Positions 50,695 to 59,281 of a stretch of 64,000 nucleotides of DNA are shown one piece after another. The notes below the pieces were generated by a model that saw only the letters and a program-made list of their open reading frames with translations, did not search any database and was not told the DNA's origin. The stretch spans positions 186,001 to 250,000 of the forward strand of contig NZ_BMHT01000007.1 in the NCBI RefSeq assembly GCF_014641455.1, read 5' to 3'. The first letter of the stretch is position 1. Every line of letters starts with the position of its first letter. The stretch is from Hymenobacter cavernae (GTDB lineage Bacteria > Bacteroidota > Bacteroidia > Cytophagales > Hymenobacteraceae). The position numbers and the translations under genes were made by a program.

Positions 50695-51855
50695 TCAGTA
50701 GGTTACCAAGTAAATATCCACGTCTCGATCCGATGCCGCGACGCGCCGCACGAGTTCGGTCGTTACGCTGCGCCGGGCTAGCTTTCCTAGCCAGTTCTTT
50801 TCGCTAGTTACGCCACAAATCAGCAGCGACACGTTTTGTTCGGCGGCTACGCGCAGTACTTCGGCCACTACATCGGTGCCTTTCACCCGCAGGATTTGGC
50901 CGCCTAGCTCCGTGGCGAGCTGGAGGTTGTTGATAAGGTGGCGCTGCGCCGCCAGCCCGATGCGGTCGGCTGATTCGGCGGGCGTTTGCACGTAGAGCAC
51001 GGCCCAGCGGGCGCCGCCGAGGCGGTCGGCGAGGCGGGAGGTTTTACGGATGATTTCCTTGGCGGCTTCGGCGTTGGTGTTCACGCAGGCCAGCAGACGG
51101 TCGGCGTTGCGGCGTTGGGGCTGCACCGCCGACGCGCCCGTATCAATCTGACGGCCAAGCTGGTTAGCTACTTCGCGCAAGGCTAGCTCGCGCAGTTGCA
51201 ATAGGTTATTGGGTTGGAAGAAGTTGCGCAGCGCGGCCGGCACTTTCTGCGGATCGTAGATCTTACCTTCCTCCAGGCGCGCCCGCAGCTCGTCCACCGT
51301 CAGATCGACGTTTACTACTTCGTCGGCTTGCTTGAGCACTTGGTCGGGCACCCGCTCGGTGACGTCGGTGCCGGTGATTTTCAGCACTTGGTCGTGCAGA
51401 CTTTCTAGGTGCTGCACGTTCACGGCCGTAATCACCGAAATGCCCGCTCGCACGATGTCTTCCACATCCTGCCAGCGCTTCTCGTTCTTGGAGCCGGGCA
51501 CGTTGGTGTGGGCTAGCTCATCGACAATCACCACTTGCGGGCGGCGCTGCAACACGGCGGCTAGGTCCATTTCCTCCAGGGCCCGGCCTTTGTAATAGAG
51601 CGTTTTGCGCGGCAGCAGAGGCAAGTCGCGCAGCTGTGCCACAGTGCCGGGGCGGCCGTGCGTTTCCACGTAGCCTAGCACCACGTCCACGCCGTGCTGG
51701 TGCAAGTCGTGGGCCTCTTGCAGCATGCGGTACGTTTTGCCCACGCCCGCCGCCAGACCTAGGTACACCTTCAGCCGGCCCCGGCGCTTCTGCTGCACCA
51801 AGCGCAGGAAGCGCTCGGCGGATTGGTCGCGCAGTTCATCTTCGGCCGGAGGCAT
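50695..51855 (-). CDS. kdpD: Truncated KdpD: sensor domain plus Usp domain, no kinase
   Basis: A 386-aa protein equal to the N-terminal half of KdpD. Walker A is GLAAGVGKTYRMLQEA, Walker B is VVIVDELAHTNVPGSKNEKRWQD, then ITAVNVQHLESL, EVVNVDLTVDELRARLEEGKIY and a Usp domain (about 240-385). The four membrane helices and the kinase of standard KdpD (about 890 aa) are missing, and the gene ends normally, so this is a split form known in Bacteroidota rather than a broken gene. It senses potassium or cyclic-dinucleotide status and must act through the kinase next door. Confidence 0.9.
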   Translation of the reverse strand: MPPAEDELRDQSAERFLRLVQQKRRGRLKVYLGLAAGVGKTYRMLQEAHDLHQHGVDVVLGYVETHGRPGTVAQLRDLPLLPRKTLYYKGRALEEMDLAAVLQRRPQVVIVDELAHTNVPGSKNEKRWQDVEDIVRAGISVITAVNVQHLESLHDQVLKITGTDVTERVPDQVLKQADEVVNVDLTVDELRARLEEGKIYDPQKVPAALRNFFQPNNLLQLRELALREVANQLGRQIDTGASAVQPQRRNADRLLACVNTNAEAAKEIIRKTSRLADRLGGARWAVLYVQTPAESADRIGLAAQRHLINNLQLATELGGQILRVKGTDVVAEVLRVAAEQNVSLLICGVTSEKNWLGKLARRSVTTELVRRVAASDRDVDIYLVTY

Positions 51856-51922
51856 GAGGTGAGATGGTGAAATAGTGAGAGGGTGAGTGGCTTTACTGCT
51901 TTGTTGCTGACGTCAGAACGGT

Positions 51923-52025
51923 GTAGAGACGCAATATTTTGCGTCTCTTCGTTGAACAACGTAGGTCGTACCATTTGGAGCAAACAACATCAGCAACGAG
52001 GAGACGCAAAATATTGCGTCTTTAC
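51923..52025. repeat. Foldback repeat between porin and kdpD
   Basis: Arms 51923-51947 and 52001-52025 (24 of 25 inverse) of the form GAGACGCAATATTTTGCGTC. The core contains AAACAACATCAGCAACGA (51982-51999), which occurs again inside the foldback at 53778-53950. A related copy of one arm lies near 61872-61900. Confidence 0.8.
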
Positions 52026-52061
52026 ATCAGTAAGGAGCCTGTGATGTGGCTGGTAAAGAGA

Positions 52062-53174
52062 CTAAAACGACAGGGCAATGCTCGACGTCACGTTGCCGTA
52101 ACTATCGGACGTGCGGCCGTCTTTCTGCTGGAAGATGTTGCTCTTGGCATCCAGCAAACGGCCCTCCACGCGGAAGACGACGTTGCTGGTGGGAGCATAA
52201 TCGAGGTTGAGCGAACCGCCTTTTAGCTTCACGTCGGCGTCGGTGGCGGCGGGCATGATGGAGTTGATAATCACCCCATGATCAGCGTTATAGTACTCGA
52301 CGCGGGCGGCGGCGGTCCACTTATCGGCTAGCTTGTAGCGCACAAAGGCGGCGCCGGTGTGCCAGGTGTCGGCTTTGGTGCCATCCTGGGCTTTTTCCTG
52401 TTTGCCTACGTCGAACACCAGGGCTAGGCTCAGGCGCTCGGTGGCCGTGTAGCTCACGTAGAAATCGTGGAAGTAGCGGCGGCGCTTCACCGAATCGGAG
52501 GGCTGCTCGTTGCCGTAGAAGGTGCTGGAGTTGATGAGCAGCTTCTCGGTGGGTTTCCATTGAATCTGGGTGCCGAGGGCTTTGCCTTGGTTGTTCTCGC
52601 GAATGTTCTGCCAGCCATTCAGCGCCAGCGCGGTCAAGGTCAGCTTGGGGTCGACTTCGTAGGTGAAGCGGGCGCCGGCCTCGTAGTAGGGCGAGTTTTC
52701 GGCCATGAGCGAGCGGGTCAGCGTCCAGTTGTCCTTGCTGATGGCCGACTCAAAGCCGATGTGCGAGGTGAAAATACCTAGGTCGAGCCACGCTTTTTGG
52801 AACGGGCGGAAGCCGGCGTACCCCTCGTAGATGTGCTTGAAAACTTGGTCTTCAGCGGCGTAGTTGGCCGCTACGTACGTACCCGCATGTAGGGCGAAAG
52901 CTCCGCGCACCTTCTCATCCTGGTAGCGCACCCCCACGATGCCGTTGTTGATGGTAAACTCGTTTTGGCGGTCGTGGGAGTAGAGGAAGCCGGGGCGGTC
53001 GTGGGTGTTGGCGTGCTTGAAGTCATAGCCATAGTAGCCATCGACGAAGCCGTAAAAGGTGAGGGGACTGGCACTGGGGGCTTTGATCGAATCAGCGGCG
53101 GAGGGCTGCTCCTGGGCTACGGCGGCGAAAACGGGCAGCGTGAAACCAAGGGCGAGCAGCAAAGAGTTTTTCAT
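52062..53174 (-). CDS. Outer-membrane porin of the Kdp operon
   Basis: A 370-aa beta-barrel protein. Signal peptide LLLALGFTLPVFAAVAQ, then alternating amphipathic strands with aromatic girdles (FYGFVDGYYGYDFKHANTH, RGAFALHAGTYVAANYAAED, AAARVEYYNADHGVIIN) and a final strand ending in Phe (NVTSSIALSF), as needed for barrel insertion. It is cotranscribed with kdpC (8 bp apart) and kdpD. Placement suggests it lets potassium, or another small solute, cross the outer membrane to the Kdp pump. Confidence 0.82.
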   Translation of the reverse strand: MKNSLLLALGFTLPVFAAVAQEQPSAADSIKAPSASPLTFYGFVDGYYGYDFKHANTHDRPGFLYSHDRQNEFTINNGIVGVRYQDEKVRGAFALHAGTYVAANYAAEDQVFKHIYEGYAGFRPFQKAWLDLGIFTSHIGFESAISKDNWTLTRSLMAENSPYYEAGARFTYEVDPKLTLTALALNGWQNIRENNQGKALGTQIQWKPTEKLLINSSTFYGNEQPSDSVKRRRYFHDFYVSYTATERLSLALVFDVGKQEKAQDGTKADTWHTGAAFVRYKLADKWTAAARVEYYNADHGVIINSIMPAATDADVKLKGGSLNLDYAPTSNVVFRVEGRLLDAKSNIFQQKDGRTSDSYGNVTSSIALSF

Positions 53175-53181
53175 GGGGCGG

Positions 53182-53748
53182 TTAGCGGCTAGCCGAAGCT
53201 AGGTTATCGAGGGCTAGGTTGAGGCGCAGTACGTTGACCCGGTCGGGGTTGATGACGCCTTTTTCTAGGTTGTTGTTAATTAAGCTTTTAATGGTGTTGG
53301 GGTCGATGTTGCGGGCCTTAGCAATGCGGGCCACTTGCACGTAAGCACCCTGCGCCGACAAGTGCGGATCGAGGCCGGAGCCCGACGCGGTAATCAGCTC
53401 GGCGGGCACTTGGTCTTTCGTTACGCCGGGGTTTTGCAGCAGAAAGGTATCAAGCCGGGCCTTCACGGTACCTAGGTACTCAGGGTTGGAAGGGCCTTTG
53501 TTGGAGCCGGCCGAGCCGGCTGCGTTGTAATCCACGGCCGAAGGACGCGAGTTGAAGTACTCGGGCCGGTCGAATTTCTGCCCAACATTGTCGTAGCCGA
53601 CCACGCGGCCGTTTTTGCTTGCCGTTACACCTAGGCCTTGGCCCGGTGCGAGTTGTACCCCCGCCCACACCAGGGCCGGGTAAATAAGGCAGCACACCAC
53701 CAGCAGTACCAAGGTGAGGCGGATGGCTGGAAGCAGTTGATTTTTCAT
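53182..53748 (-). CDS. kdpC: Potassium-transporting ATPase subunit C
   Basis: A 188-aa KdpC with one N-terminal membrane helix (AIRLTLVLLVVCCLIYPALVWAG) and the conserved periplasmic part: GQKFDRPEYFNSRPSAVDYNAAGSAGSNKGP, ITASGSGLDPHLSAQGAYVQVARIAKAR. It joins KdpA and KdpB and raises potassium affinity. Complete and of typical length. A 215-bp gap with a foldback separates it from kdpB; it is close to the porin. Confidence 0.95.
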   Translation of the reverse strand: MKNQLLPAIRLTLVLLVVCCLIYPALVWAGVQLAPGQGLGVTASKNGRVVGYDNVGQKFDRPEYFNSRPSAVDYNAAGSAGSNKGPSNPEYLGTVKARLDTFLLQNPGVTKDQVPAELITASGSGLDPHLSAQGAYVQVARIAKARNIDPNTIKSLINNNLEKGVINPDRVNVLRLNLALDNLASASR

Positions 53749-53777
53749 TTTAAGAAAAAGTAAAAAGCTAGGGTTAG

Positions 53778-53950
53778 AGCTAGTTCCCCTCCTTTTTTCA
53801 AGGAGGGGGGGCGGGGTGGTTCCTCGGTGAACGACTTGCGTTTGGTCGTTCTAATTTGATTATTCGTTGTAAACAACATCAGCAACGACGGTCAACCACC
53901 CCAGCGGCGCCGAAGGCGCCGCGTCCCCTCCTCATCTGAGGAGGGGAGCT
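53778..53950. repeat. Foldback repeat between kdpB and kdpC
   Basis: Arms of the type AGTTCCCCTCCTT / AGGAGGGGAGCT, each with an inner hairpin (AAGGAGGGG, CATCTGAGGAGG), plus inner GGGGTGGTT / AACCACCCC. The core shares AAACAACATCAGCAACGA (53871-53888) with the element at 51923. It fills most of the kdpB-kdpC gap. Confidence 0.75.
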
Positions 53951-53963
53951 GTCGTTCAATTAA

Positions 53964-56009
53964 TTACATAAACACACCCACCAGCAAGTCAATCAGCTTG
54001 ATGCCAATGAAGGGCACGATCACGCCACCTAGGCCATACACGAGCAGGTTGCGGCGGAGCAGCGCCGAGGCGCCGATGGGTTTGTAGGCGACCCCGCGCA
54101 AAGCCAGTGGCACCAGGGCCGGGATGATGATGGCGTTGAAGATAACCGCGCTCAGAATGGCTGACTGGGGCGACTCTAAGTGCATGATGTTCAATGCACC
54201 TAGGCTCGGAATGGCAACCATGAACAAGGCCGGCACGATGGCGAAATACTTGGCTACGTCGTTGGCGATGCTGAACGTGGTGAGCGTGCCGCGGGTCATG
54301 AGCAGCTGCTTGCCGATTTCGACCACTTCGATGAGTTTGGTGGGGTCGTTGTCGAGGTCGACCATGTTGCCGGCTTCTTTGGCGGCTTGAGTGCCCGAGT
54401 TCATGGCCACCCCTACGTCGGCTTGGGCGAGGGCGGGAGCGTCGTTGGTGCCGTCGCCCATCATGGCCACGAGTTTGCCGCTTTGCTGCTCGGTGCGGAT
54501 GTAGGTCATTTTATCCTCGGGCTTGGCTTCGGCAATGAAGTCGTCGACGCCCGATTTCTCGGCGATGAACTTCGCCGTTAGGGGGTTGTCGCCGGTTACC
54601 ATCACCGTTTTGATGCCCATTTTGCGCAGGCGCTCGAAGCGTTCCTGAATGCCGGGCTTGATGATGTCTTGCAGCTCGACTACGCCCATTACGCGGTCAT
54701 TTTCGCTTACGACCAGCGGCGTGCCACCGTTTGAAGCCACGGCTTCGGCGCGCTGAGTCACTTCTTGGGGAAAGGGCTGATTGGCTTTGGTGGCGAGCTG
54801 ACGAATAGCGTCGGAAGCACCTTTGCGGATGCGGGTACCGTTAGCGAGCGTCACGCCGGAGGAACGAGTTTCGGCGGTAAACTTAATTAGCTCAGCGCCT
54901 TGCAGGTGGGTTTGCAGCTGTTGCGGGTCTACATTTTGCTCGCGGGCTAGCTCCACGATGCTCTTGCCCTCGGGCGTTTCGTCGGTGAGCGAGGCGGTGG
55001 TGGCTAGCTCAATGAGCTGGCGCTCGTCGACGCCGGGGGCGGGCCAGAAGTGGGTGGCTTTGCGGTTGCCGATGGTGATGGTGCCGGTTTTGTCGAGCAG
55101 CAGCACGTCGATATCGCCGGCCGTTTCCACGGCTTTACCCGACTTGGTGATGACGTTGGCCCGCAGCGCCCGGTCCATGCCCGCAATGCCGATAGCCGAG
55201 AGCAAACCGCCGATGGTGGTCGGAATCAAGCACACAAACAGCGCGATAAACGAGGCAATGGCAATGGGCGTTTTGGAGTACACGGCGAAGGGTTGCAACG
55301 TGACGCACACAATTACGAACACCAGCGTGAAGCCTGCCAGCAGAATAGTGAGGGCAATTTCGTTCGGCGTTTTCTGCCGGGCGGCACCTTCCACCAAGGC
55401 AATCATCTTGTCAAGAAACGACTCGCCGGGCTGGGTAGTCACCACCACCCGGATGCGGTCTGACAGCACTTTCGTGCCGCCCGTCACCGACGATTTATCC
55501 CCGCCGGCTTCGCGAACCACTGGTGCCGATTCGCCCGTGATGGCTGATTCGTCGATGGTAGCTAGGCCCTCAATGATTTCGCCGTCGGTGGGGATGATTT
55601 CGCCGGCTTCCACCACGAACATCTGGCCTTTCTGGAGCTGGGAGGAGCTAACCGACGAAATGTTACCTTTCTCGTCGATGACGCGGGCAGGCGTTTCCTC
55701 GCGGGTTTTGCGCAGGCTTTCGGCTTGGGCCTTGCCGCGGGCTTCAGCAATGGCCTCGGCGAAGTTGGCAAACAGCAAGGTGAGCAGCAGCACCAGGAAG
55801 ACCACGAAGTTGTAGGCAAACGAGCCCTGCGCCGGGTCGGGGTTCACCAGCAGACCTAGGGTCACGAAGAGCATGACCACCGTGCCGAGCTCCACGGTGA
55901 ACATCACCGGGTTGCGGTACATCAGCCGCGGGTCGAGCTTCACGAAGGATTGCTTAAGCGCTTCCTTCACGAGCTGGGGCTGAAATAAGGATTGGGATTT
56001 GGGAGACAT
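53964..56009 (-). CDS. kdpB: Potassium-transporting P-type ATPase subunit B
   Basis: A 681-aa P-type ATPase, full length. Actuator TGES at residues 158-161, phosphorylated Asp306 in LLLDKTGTIT, the nucleotide-binding domain after it (KGASDAIRQ region) and the hinge MMGDGTNDAPALAQADVGVAM. Membrane helices are in the usual KdpB pattern. It hydrolyses ATP to drive potassium through KdpA. It is separated from kdpA by a foldback repeat of about 165 bp, which leaves the operon order intact. Confidence 0.97.
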   Translation of the reverse strand: MSPKSQSLFQPQLVKEALKQSFVKLDPRLMYRNPVMFTVELGTVVMLFVTLGLLVNPDPAQGSFAYNFVVFLVLLLTLLFANFAEAIAEARGKAQAESLRKTREETPARVIDEKGNISSVSSSQLQKGQMFVVEAGEIIPTDGEIIEGLATIDESAITGESAPVVREAGGDKSSVTGGTKVLSDRIRVVVTTQPGESFLDKMIALVEGAARQKTPNEIALTILLAGFTLVFVIVCVTLQPFAVYSKTPIAIASFIALFVCLIPTTIGGLLSAIGIAGMDRALRANVITKSGKAVETAGDIDVLLLDKTGTITIGNRKATHFWPAPGVDERQLIELATTASLTDETPEGKSIVELAREQNVDPQQLQTHLQGAELIKFTAETRSSGVTLANGTRIRKGASDAIRQLATKANQPFPQEVTQRAEAVASNGGTPLVVSENDRVMGVVELQDIIKPGIQERFERLRKMGIKTVMVTGDNPLTAKFIAEKSGVDDFIAEAKPEDKMTYIRTEQQSGKLVAMMGDGTNDAPALAQADVGVAMNSGTQAAKEAGNMVDLDNDPTKLIEVVEIGKQLLMTRGTLTTFSIANDVAKYFAIVPALFMVAIPSLGALNIMHLESPQSAILSAVIFNAIIIPALVPLALRGVAYKPIGASALLRRNLLVYGLGGVIVPFIGIKLIDLLVGVFM

Positions 56010-56026
56010 GAGATTGTCGTTCTGAC

Positions 56027-56191
56027 GGGCGCCTCACCCCCTAGCCCCCTCTCCGAAGAGGAGAGGGGAAACTAGCTCTAGTTTTCTAGAATGCTAGTTC
56101 TAGTAGGATATGGCAATGAGTTACTAAGGCTAAAAAGCTAGGCTAGTTCCCCTTCTTCTTTTCGGAGAGGGGGCTAGGGGGTGAGGCGCCC
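56027..56191. repeat. Foldback repeat between kdpA and kdpB
   Basis: About 50-nt arms of the type GGCGCCTCACCCCCTAGCCC, inverted at 56151-56191, meet around an AT-rich centre with CTAG-rich short repeats. It is inserted in the operon between two genes and should form a strong mRNA hairpin. Confidence 0.85.
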
Positions 56192-56200
56192 GTGTGGCGC

Positions 56201-57901
56201 CTAATACAGGCTAAAATGCTCAGCAATAGGGCCTAGGGCTAGGGCCGGGAAGAAGGCCAGGGCGGCGATGATGACGATGACCGCCAGCACCATCACGCCG
56301 AAGGTGGCTGTGTCGGCGGGGAGCGTGCCAGCCGATTCGGGCACTACTTTCTTGCGGGCGAGTAGGCCGGCAATGGCGACCGGGCCGATGATGGGCAGGA
56401 AGCGCGAGAGTAGCAGCACCACGCCCGTCGAGATGTTCCACCACGGCGTGTTGTCGCCGAGGCCCTCGAAGCCGGAGCCGTTGTTGGCGGAGGCAGAGGT
56501 GAACTCGTAGAGCATTTCTGAGAAGCCGTGGAAGCCGGGGTTGGCGAGCCAGCCTGCGTATTCGGTGGGGTTGCCGGCGTAGAGGTGAGCCGTCATGGCG
56601 GTGCCGGCCAAGATGAGCAGCGGGTGCAGCAGCGTCACGATAACGGCAATCTTCATCTCGCGGGCTTCAATCTTCTTGCCCAGAAACTCCGGCGTGCGGC
56701 CCACCATCAGGCCGGCAATGAACACGGCGATAATCAGGTAGGCGAAGAAGTTGAGCAGACCTACGCCGCAGCCGCCGTAGAAGGCGTTGGTCATCATGCC
56801 CAGCATCTGGCACAGACCCGAAAGCGGCATGAACGAGTCGTGCATGGAGTTGATAGAGCCGCAGCTGATAACGGTGTTGGTGATGGACCAGTAGGCCGAA
56901 GCCGCCGCCCCAAACCGCATTTCCTTGCCTTCCAGCGCCCCTAGGTTCTGGTCGACGCCCATTTGCGCAATGGCCGGGTTGCCGTGCATTTCGTAGTAAA
57001 TGGTGGGGGCGAGCAGGGCCACGAAGCCCACAGTCATCACCCCGAAGATCATCCAGGCCAGGCGTTTACGCTTGAGGTAAAAGCCCAGTGCGAAGATCAT
57101 GGCCAGCGGAATCAGCGTCAGCGCCACGTTCTCGACCACGTTGGTGAGGAAGTTGGGGTTTTCGAGCGGGTGGGCCGAGTTGGCACCGTAGAAGCCGCCA
57201 CCGTTGGTACCTAGCTCCTTGATGGCCACCATGGCGGCCACCGGGCCGCGGCTTACCGCCACCGACTCGCCTTGCAGCGTGACTAGCTCTTGCTTGCCAG
57301 CCAGCGTCATAGGCGTGCCGTTGAACGCTAGGATGAGCGCAATGATCAGGGAGCCAGGCAACAGCAAGCGTGTCAGGCTTTTTACGAAGTAGTTGTAGAA
57401 GTTGCCGAGCTTGTCGGTGGTGCGGGCCTGCAAGGCGTTGAAGATGACCACGGCGGCGGCAATACCAGTGGCGGCCGACACAAATTGCAAGAAGGTAATC
57501 ACCACAATCTGCGACAGATACGACAGGCCCGACTCGCCGGAGTAGTGCTGCAAGTTGCAGTTCACCAGAAAGGAAATAGCCGTGTTGAAGGCTAGGTCTG
57601 GTGACATACTGGGGTTGTGGTCGGGGTTGAGGGGCAGCACGCCTTGGGTGCAGAGCACGGCCATGGCCAGCACAAACCACACAAGGTTGATGGTGAGCAG
57701 CGCCACCAGGTGCTGCTGCCACGTCATTTCGCGGTTGGCGTCGATGCCCGAAAGGCGGAAAATGCCGCGCTCGACGGGCGCGAGGAAGTCCAGCGCGTTT
57801 TTGTCGCCGCGGAATACGTTCGCCAAAAAGCGTCCGAGCGGCAGCGCCAGCCCCAGCGCGAGGCCAAACATGACGAGGACACCTAGCAAATCTTGATTCA
57901 T
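56201..57901 (-). CDS. kdpA: Potassium-transporting ATPase subunit A
   Basis: A 566-aa KdpA with ten or so membrane helices and the four selectivity-filter loops (SFLVNCNLQHYSGESGLSY, TNGGGFYGANSAHPLENP, SCGSINSMHDSFMPLSG, ASANNGSGFEGLGDN). It binds and conducts potassium while KdpB supplies energy. Start MNQDLLGVLVMFG. It follows the tiny kdpF by 37 bp on the same strand. Confidence 0.97.
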   Translation of the reverse strand: MNQDLLGVLVMFGLALGLALPLGRFLANVFRGDKNALDFLAPVERGIFRLSGIDANREMTWQQHLVALLTINLVWFVLAMAVLCTQGVLPLNPDHNPSMSPDLAFNTAISFLVNCNLQHYSGESGLSYLSQIVVITFLQFVSAATGIAAAVVIFNALQARTTDKLGNFYNYFVKSLTRLLLPGSLIIALILAFNGTPMTLAGKQELVTLQGESVAVSRGPVAAMVAIKELGTNGGGFYGANSAHPLENPNFLTNVVENVALTLIPLAMIFALGFYLKRKRLAWMIFGVMTVGFVALLAPTIYYEMHGNPAIAQMGVDQNLGALEGKEMRFGAAASAYWSITNTVISCGSINSMHDSFMPLSGLCQMLGMMTNAFYGGCGVGLLNFFAYLIIAVFIAGLMVGRTPEFLGKKIEAREMKIAVIVTLLHPLLILAGTAMTAHLYAGNPTEYAGWLANPGFHGFSEMLYEFTSASANNGSGFEGLGDNTPWWNISTGVVLLLSRFLPIIGPVAIAGLLARKKVVPESAGTLPADTATFGVMVLAVIVIIAALAFFPALALGPIAEHFSLY

Positions 57902-57938
57902 AACACGAGAGAAGTAGAAGGGAAAAGGCAGAAGGCGA

Positions 57939-58019
57939 CTAGAAGCGCTCGGGCTTCAGCAGCACGTAGATCAGGTAGCCAAACACGGCCAGCGACAACA
58001 GAAAAAGGGCAATCATCAT
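57939..58019 (-). CDS. kdpF: KdpF small membrane subunit
   Basis: A 26-aa ORF just upstream of kdpA. The product is one membrane helix ending YLIYVLLKPERF, matching the family consensus end (LY.LIKPE.F). KdpF stabilises the KdpABC complex. The reading frame starts with two consecutive ATGs (58019 and 58016). Very short genes like this are easily missed. Confidence 0.88.
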   Translation of the reverse strand: MMIALFLLSLAVFGYLIYVLLKPERF

Positions 58020-58032
58020 GGCGCAACGGGCG

Positions 58033-58128
58033 TTAGATGTGGTCGAAGTATTCCACGGATTTATAGAAAAGCCAGAAGCCAGCGAGGCCAGCGGCAGTGA
58101 GCAACGGAATCATGAGAGCGGGCACCAT
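58033..58128 (-). CDS. 31-aa membrane peptide, first gene of the kdp operon
   Basis: A short ORF 13 bp upstream of kdpF. Residues 5-23 (LMIPLLTAAGLAGFWLFYK) form one membrane helix and the tail is SVEYFDHI. It is preceded by the sigma-54 promoter-like sequence. Its position at the head of the operon, clean spacing and helix make a real gene likely. It may be an extra Kdp subunit or regulator, but I know no named family. Confidence 0.6.
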   Translation of the reverse strand: MVPALMIPLLTAAGLAGFWLFYKSVEYFDHI

Positions 58129-58172
58129 GGGGCAAAGTGGTGTAGTGAATGATTGGATATGCCAGGTAGCTT

Positions 58173-58187
58173 GCGAAAGTCAGCCCA
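58173..58187 (-). promoter_or_regulatory. Putative sigma-54 promoter of the kdp operon
   Basis: On the minus strand the sequence reads TTGGGCTGACTTTCGCA, giving GG-N10-GC spacing like the TGGCAC-N5-TTGCA consensus (GG at 58186-58185, GC at 58174-58173). Transcription would start near 58161, about 33 nt before the 31-aa ORF. The partner is the NtrC-type activator at 60334. Confidence 0.5.
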
Positions 58188-58395
58188 ACCGGCATTGTTC
58201 TGCTCAGATATTCTTTTTGCTGCTGATATACAGTGCGTTGTATTGTTGAAAATTGGCTTTGCGCTGACCGAAAAAACAGGGGGTACTAGCGTTTCGCTAG
58301 GGTCGCTTTACCAGAATGCTAGGGCCGCGCGCCACCTAGGGCCGCCTGTGGCGTTACTAAAGCAGCAAGCCACACGGAGCACAAAGGGCCGAAAA

Positions 58396-58434
58396 GCCAA
58401 ACGCGGCTTCTCAACCTGAGAAGCCGCGTTTGGC
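58396..58434 (-). terminator. Strong terminator upstream of the kdp operon
   Basis: An 18-bp perfect stem (58396-58413 with 58417-58434; begins GCCAAACGCGGCTTCTCA) with a 3-nt loop. Leftward it runs into TTTTCGG. It ends transcripts of the gene at 58457, so kdp needs its own promoter. Confidence 0.8.
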
Positions 58435-58456
58435 GGTGAGTGGCAGTGGAACAGGT

Positions 58457-58828
58457 TTAGGCTAGGATGTCGGCACGCTGGTGTTCATAGGCTTGGAAGA
58501 GGCGGGTGGGCATGAGTTGGCGGGCTAGGGCCACGCCTTCGGGCGTGTCGTCGAGGTGCAGGTCGGGGAGGTAAATGGTTTCCATGGCCGCGGCGAGGTA
58601 GGCATTGCCGCGGCGCAAGAGCTCCTCGGCCACGGCAAAGCACTGGCGCAAGCGGGTGAGCTGGTTGGCCAAAATGGCCTGGTGGGTGTAGAGCGCAAAC
58701 TGACCCAGCGGGCGGTAAAAGCCACCGCAGCGCGGAACGGGCTGAAGCTTCAGCGCCAGATCGGGAAAGTTGGAAATGAGCAGTTGGATGGTTTCGTTGG
58801 GGGTAAGCATAATCGTAAGCATTGACAA
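58457..58828 (-). CDS. Unknown helical protein, paralog 1
   Basis: A 123-aa all-helical cytoplasmic protein (start at 58828 or at the Met in TIMLTPNET). The second half, YTHQAILANQLTRLRQCFAVAEELLRRGNAYLAAAMETIYLPDLHLDD, aligns well with the protein at 58946, so the two are tandem paralogs. The layout resembles small DUF7674-like proteins, but that match is weak. It lies between the sigma-54 activator and the kdp operon. A link to potassium stress is possible, based on position alone. Confidence 0.6.
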   Translation of the reverse strand: MSMLTIMLTPNETIQLLISNFPDLALKLQPVPRCGGFYRPLGQFALYTHQAILANQLTRLRQCFAVAEELLRRGNAYLAAAMETIYLPDLHLDDTPEGVALARQLMPTRLFQAYEHQRADILA

Positions 58829-58858
58829 GGCGGAAGCGAAAGGCGCGGGCAGAACTGA

Positions 58859-58918
58859 TCAAATAATCAGCTCAATAGCTAGCCAGAGAAGCAGCAAAAA
58901 ACCGAGGGTATATTTCAT
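58859..58918 (-). CDS. Candidate 19-aa membrane peptide
   Basis: Between the two paralogs a frame from ATG 58918 gives MKYTLGFLLLLWLAIELII, a single hydrophobic helix, then TGA. It resembles KdpF-like or stress peptides in size. Chance is possible for so short a frame. Confidence 0.35.
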   Translation of the reverse strand: MKYTLGFLLLLWLAIELII

Positions 58919-58945
58919 AGAAGCAATGGTAGGTGAAGCAAAAAC

Positions 58946-59281
58946 CTAGCGGCGGGCGCAAGCCTGCGACAACGGGCGGGGCATGAACTGCTCCAGCAAC
59001 TGCGGATCTTGGGGGAGTTCGGCTAGGTGCAGCGCGGGTAGGTAGCCGTGCAGAACGGCCGCCGTCAGGGCCGGGTCGTTGAGTTGCAGCAGCTGATTAG
59101 CCAGAACCAGGCAGGCGCGTAGTTGCGGCAGGCGCCCGGTAAGGGCCACGTGGCGCGTGTAGGCCGCAAAGGCCGCCAGCAGGTCGAGGAGGGCGGCGGG
59201 CTGGTTGCAACCCGGCAGCTCATGTTCGAGGGCCGGAATGTGCTGCACCAGCAGCGCTGAAAGTTGAGAGGAAGCCATCAT
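58946..59281 (-). CDS. Unknown helical protein, paralog 2
   Basis: About 111 aa from MMASSQLSALLVQHIPALEHE at 59281; the longer frame to 59509 is not protein-like. It aligns with the protein at 58457 over AYTRHVALTGRLPQLRACLVLANQLLQLNDPALTAAVLHGYLPALHL and FMPRPLSQA. Both copies keep the YLP..HL and .MP..L patterns, so these residues probably matter. Function unknown; divergent enough that the duplication is not recent. Confidence 0.6.
   Translation of the reverse strand: MMASSQLSALLVQHIPALEHELPGCNQPAALLDLLAAFAAYTRHVALTGRLPQLRACLVLANQLLQLNDPALTAAVLHGYLPALHLAELPQDPQLLEQFMPRPLSQACARR

Noticed and set aside
54823..55815. 330-aa open frame antisense to kdpB
   Set aside because: It exists only because the GC-rich kdpB codons leave the opposite strand free of stops; it has no family features and kdpB is certain.
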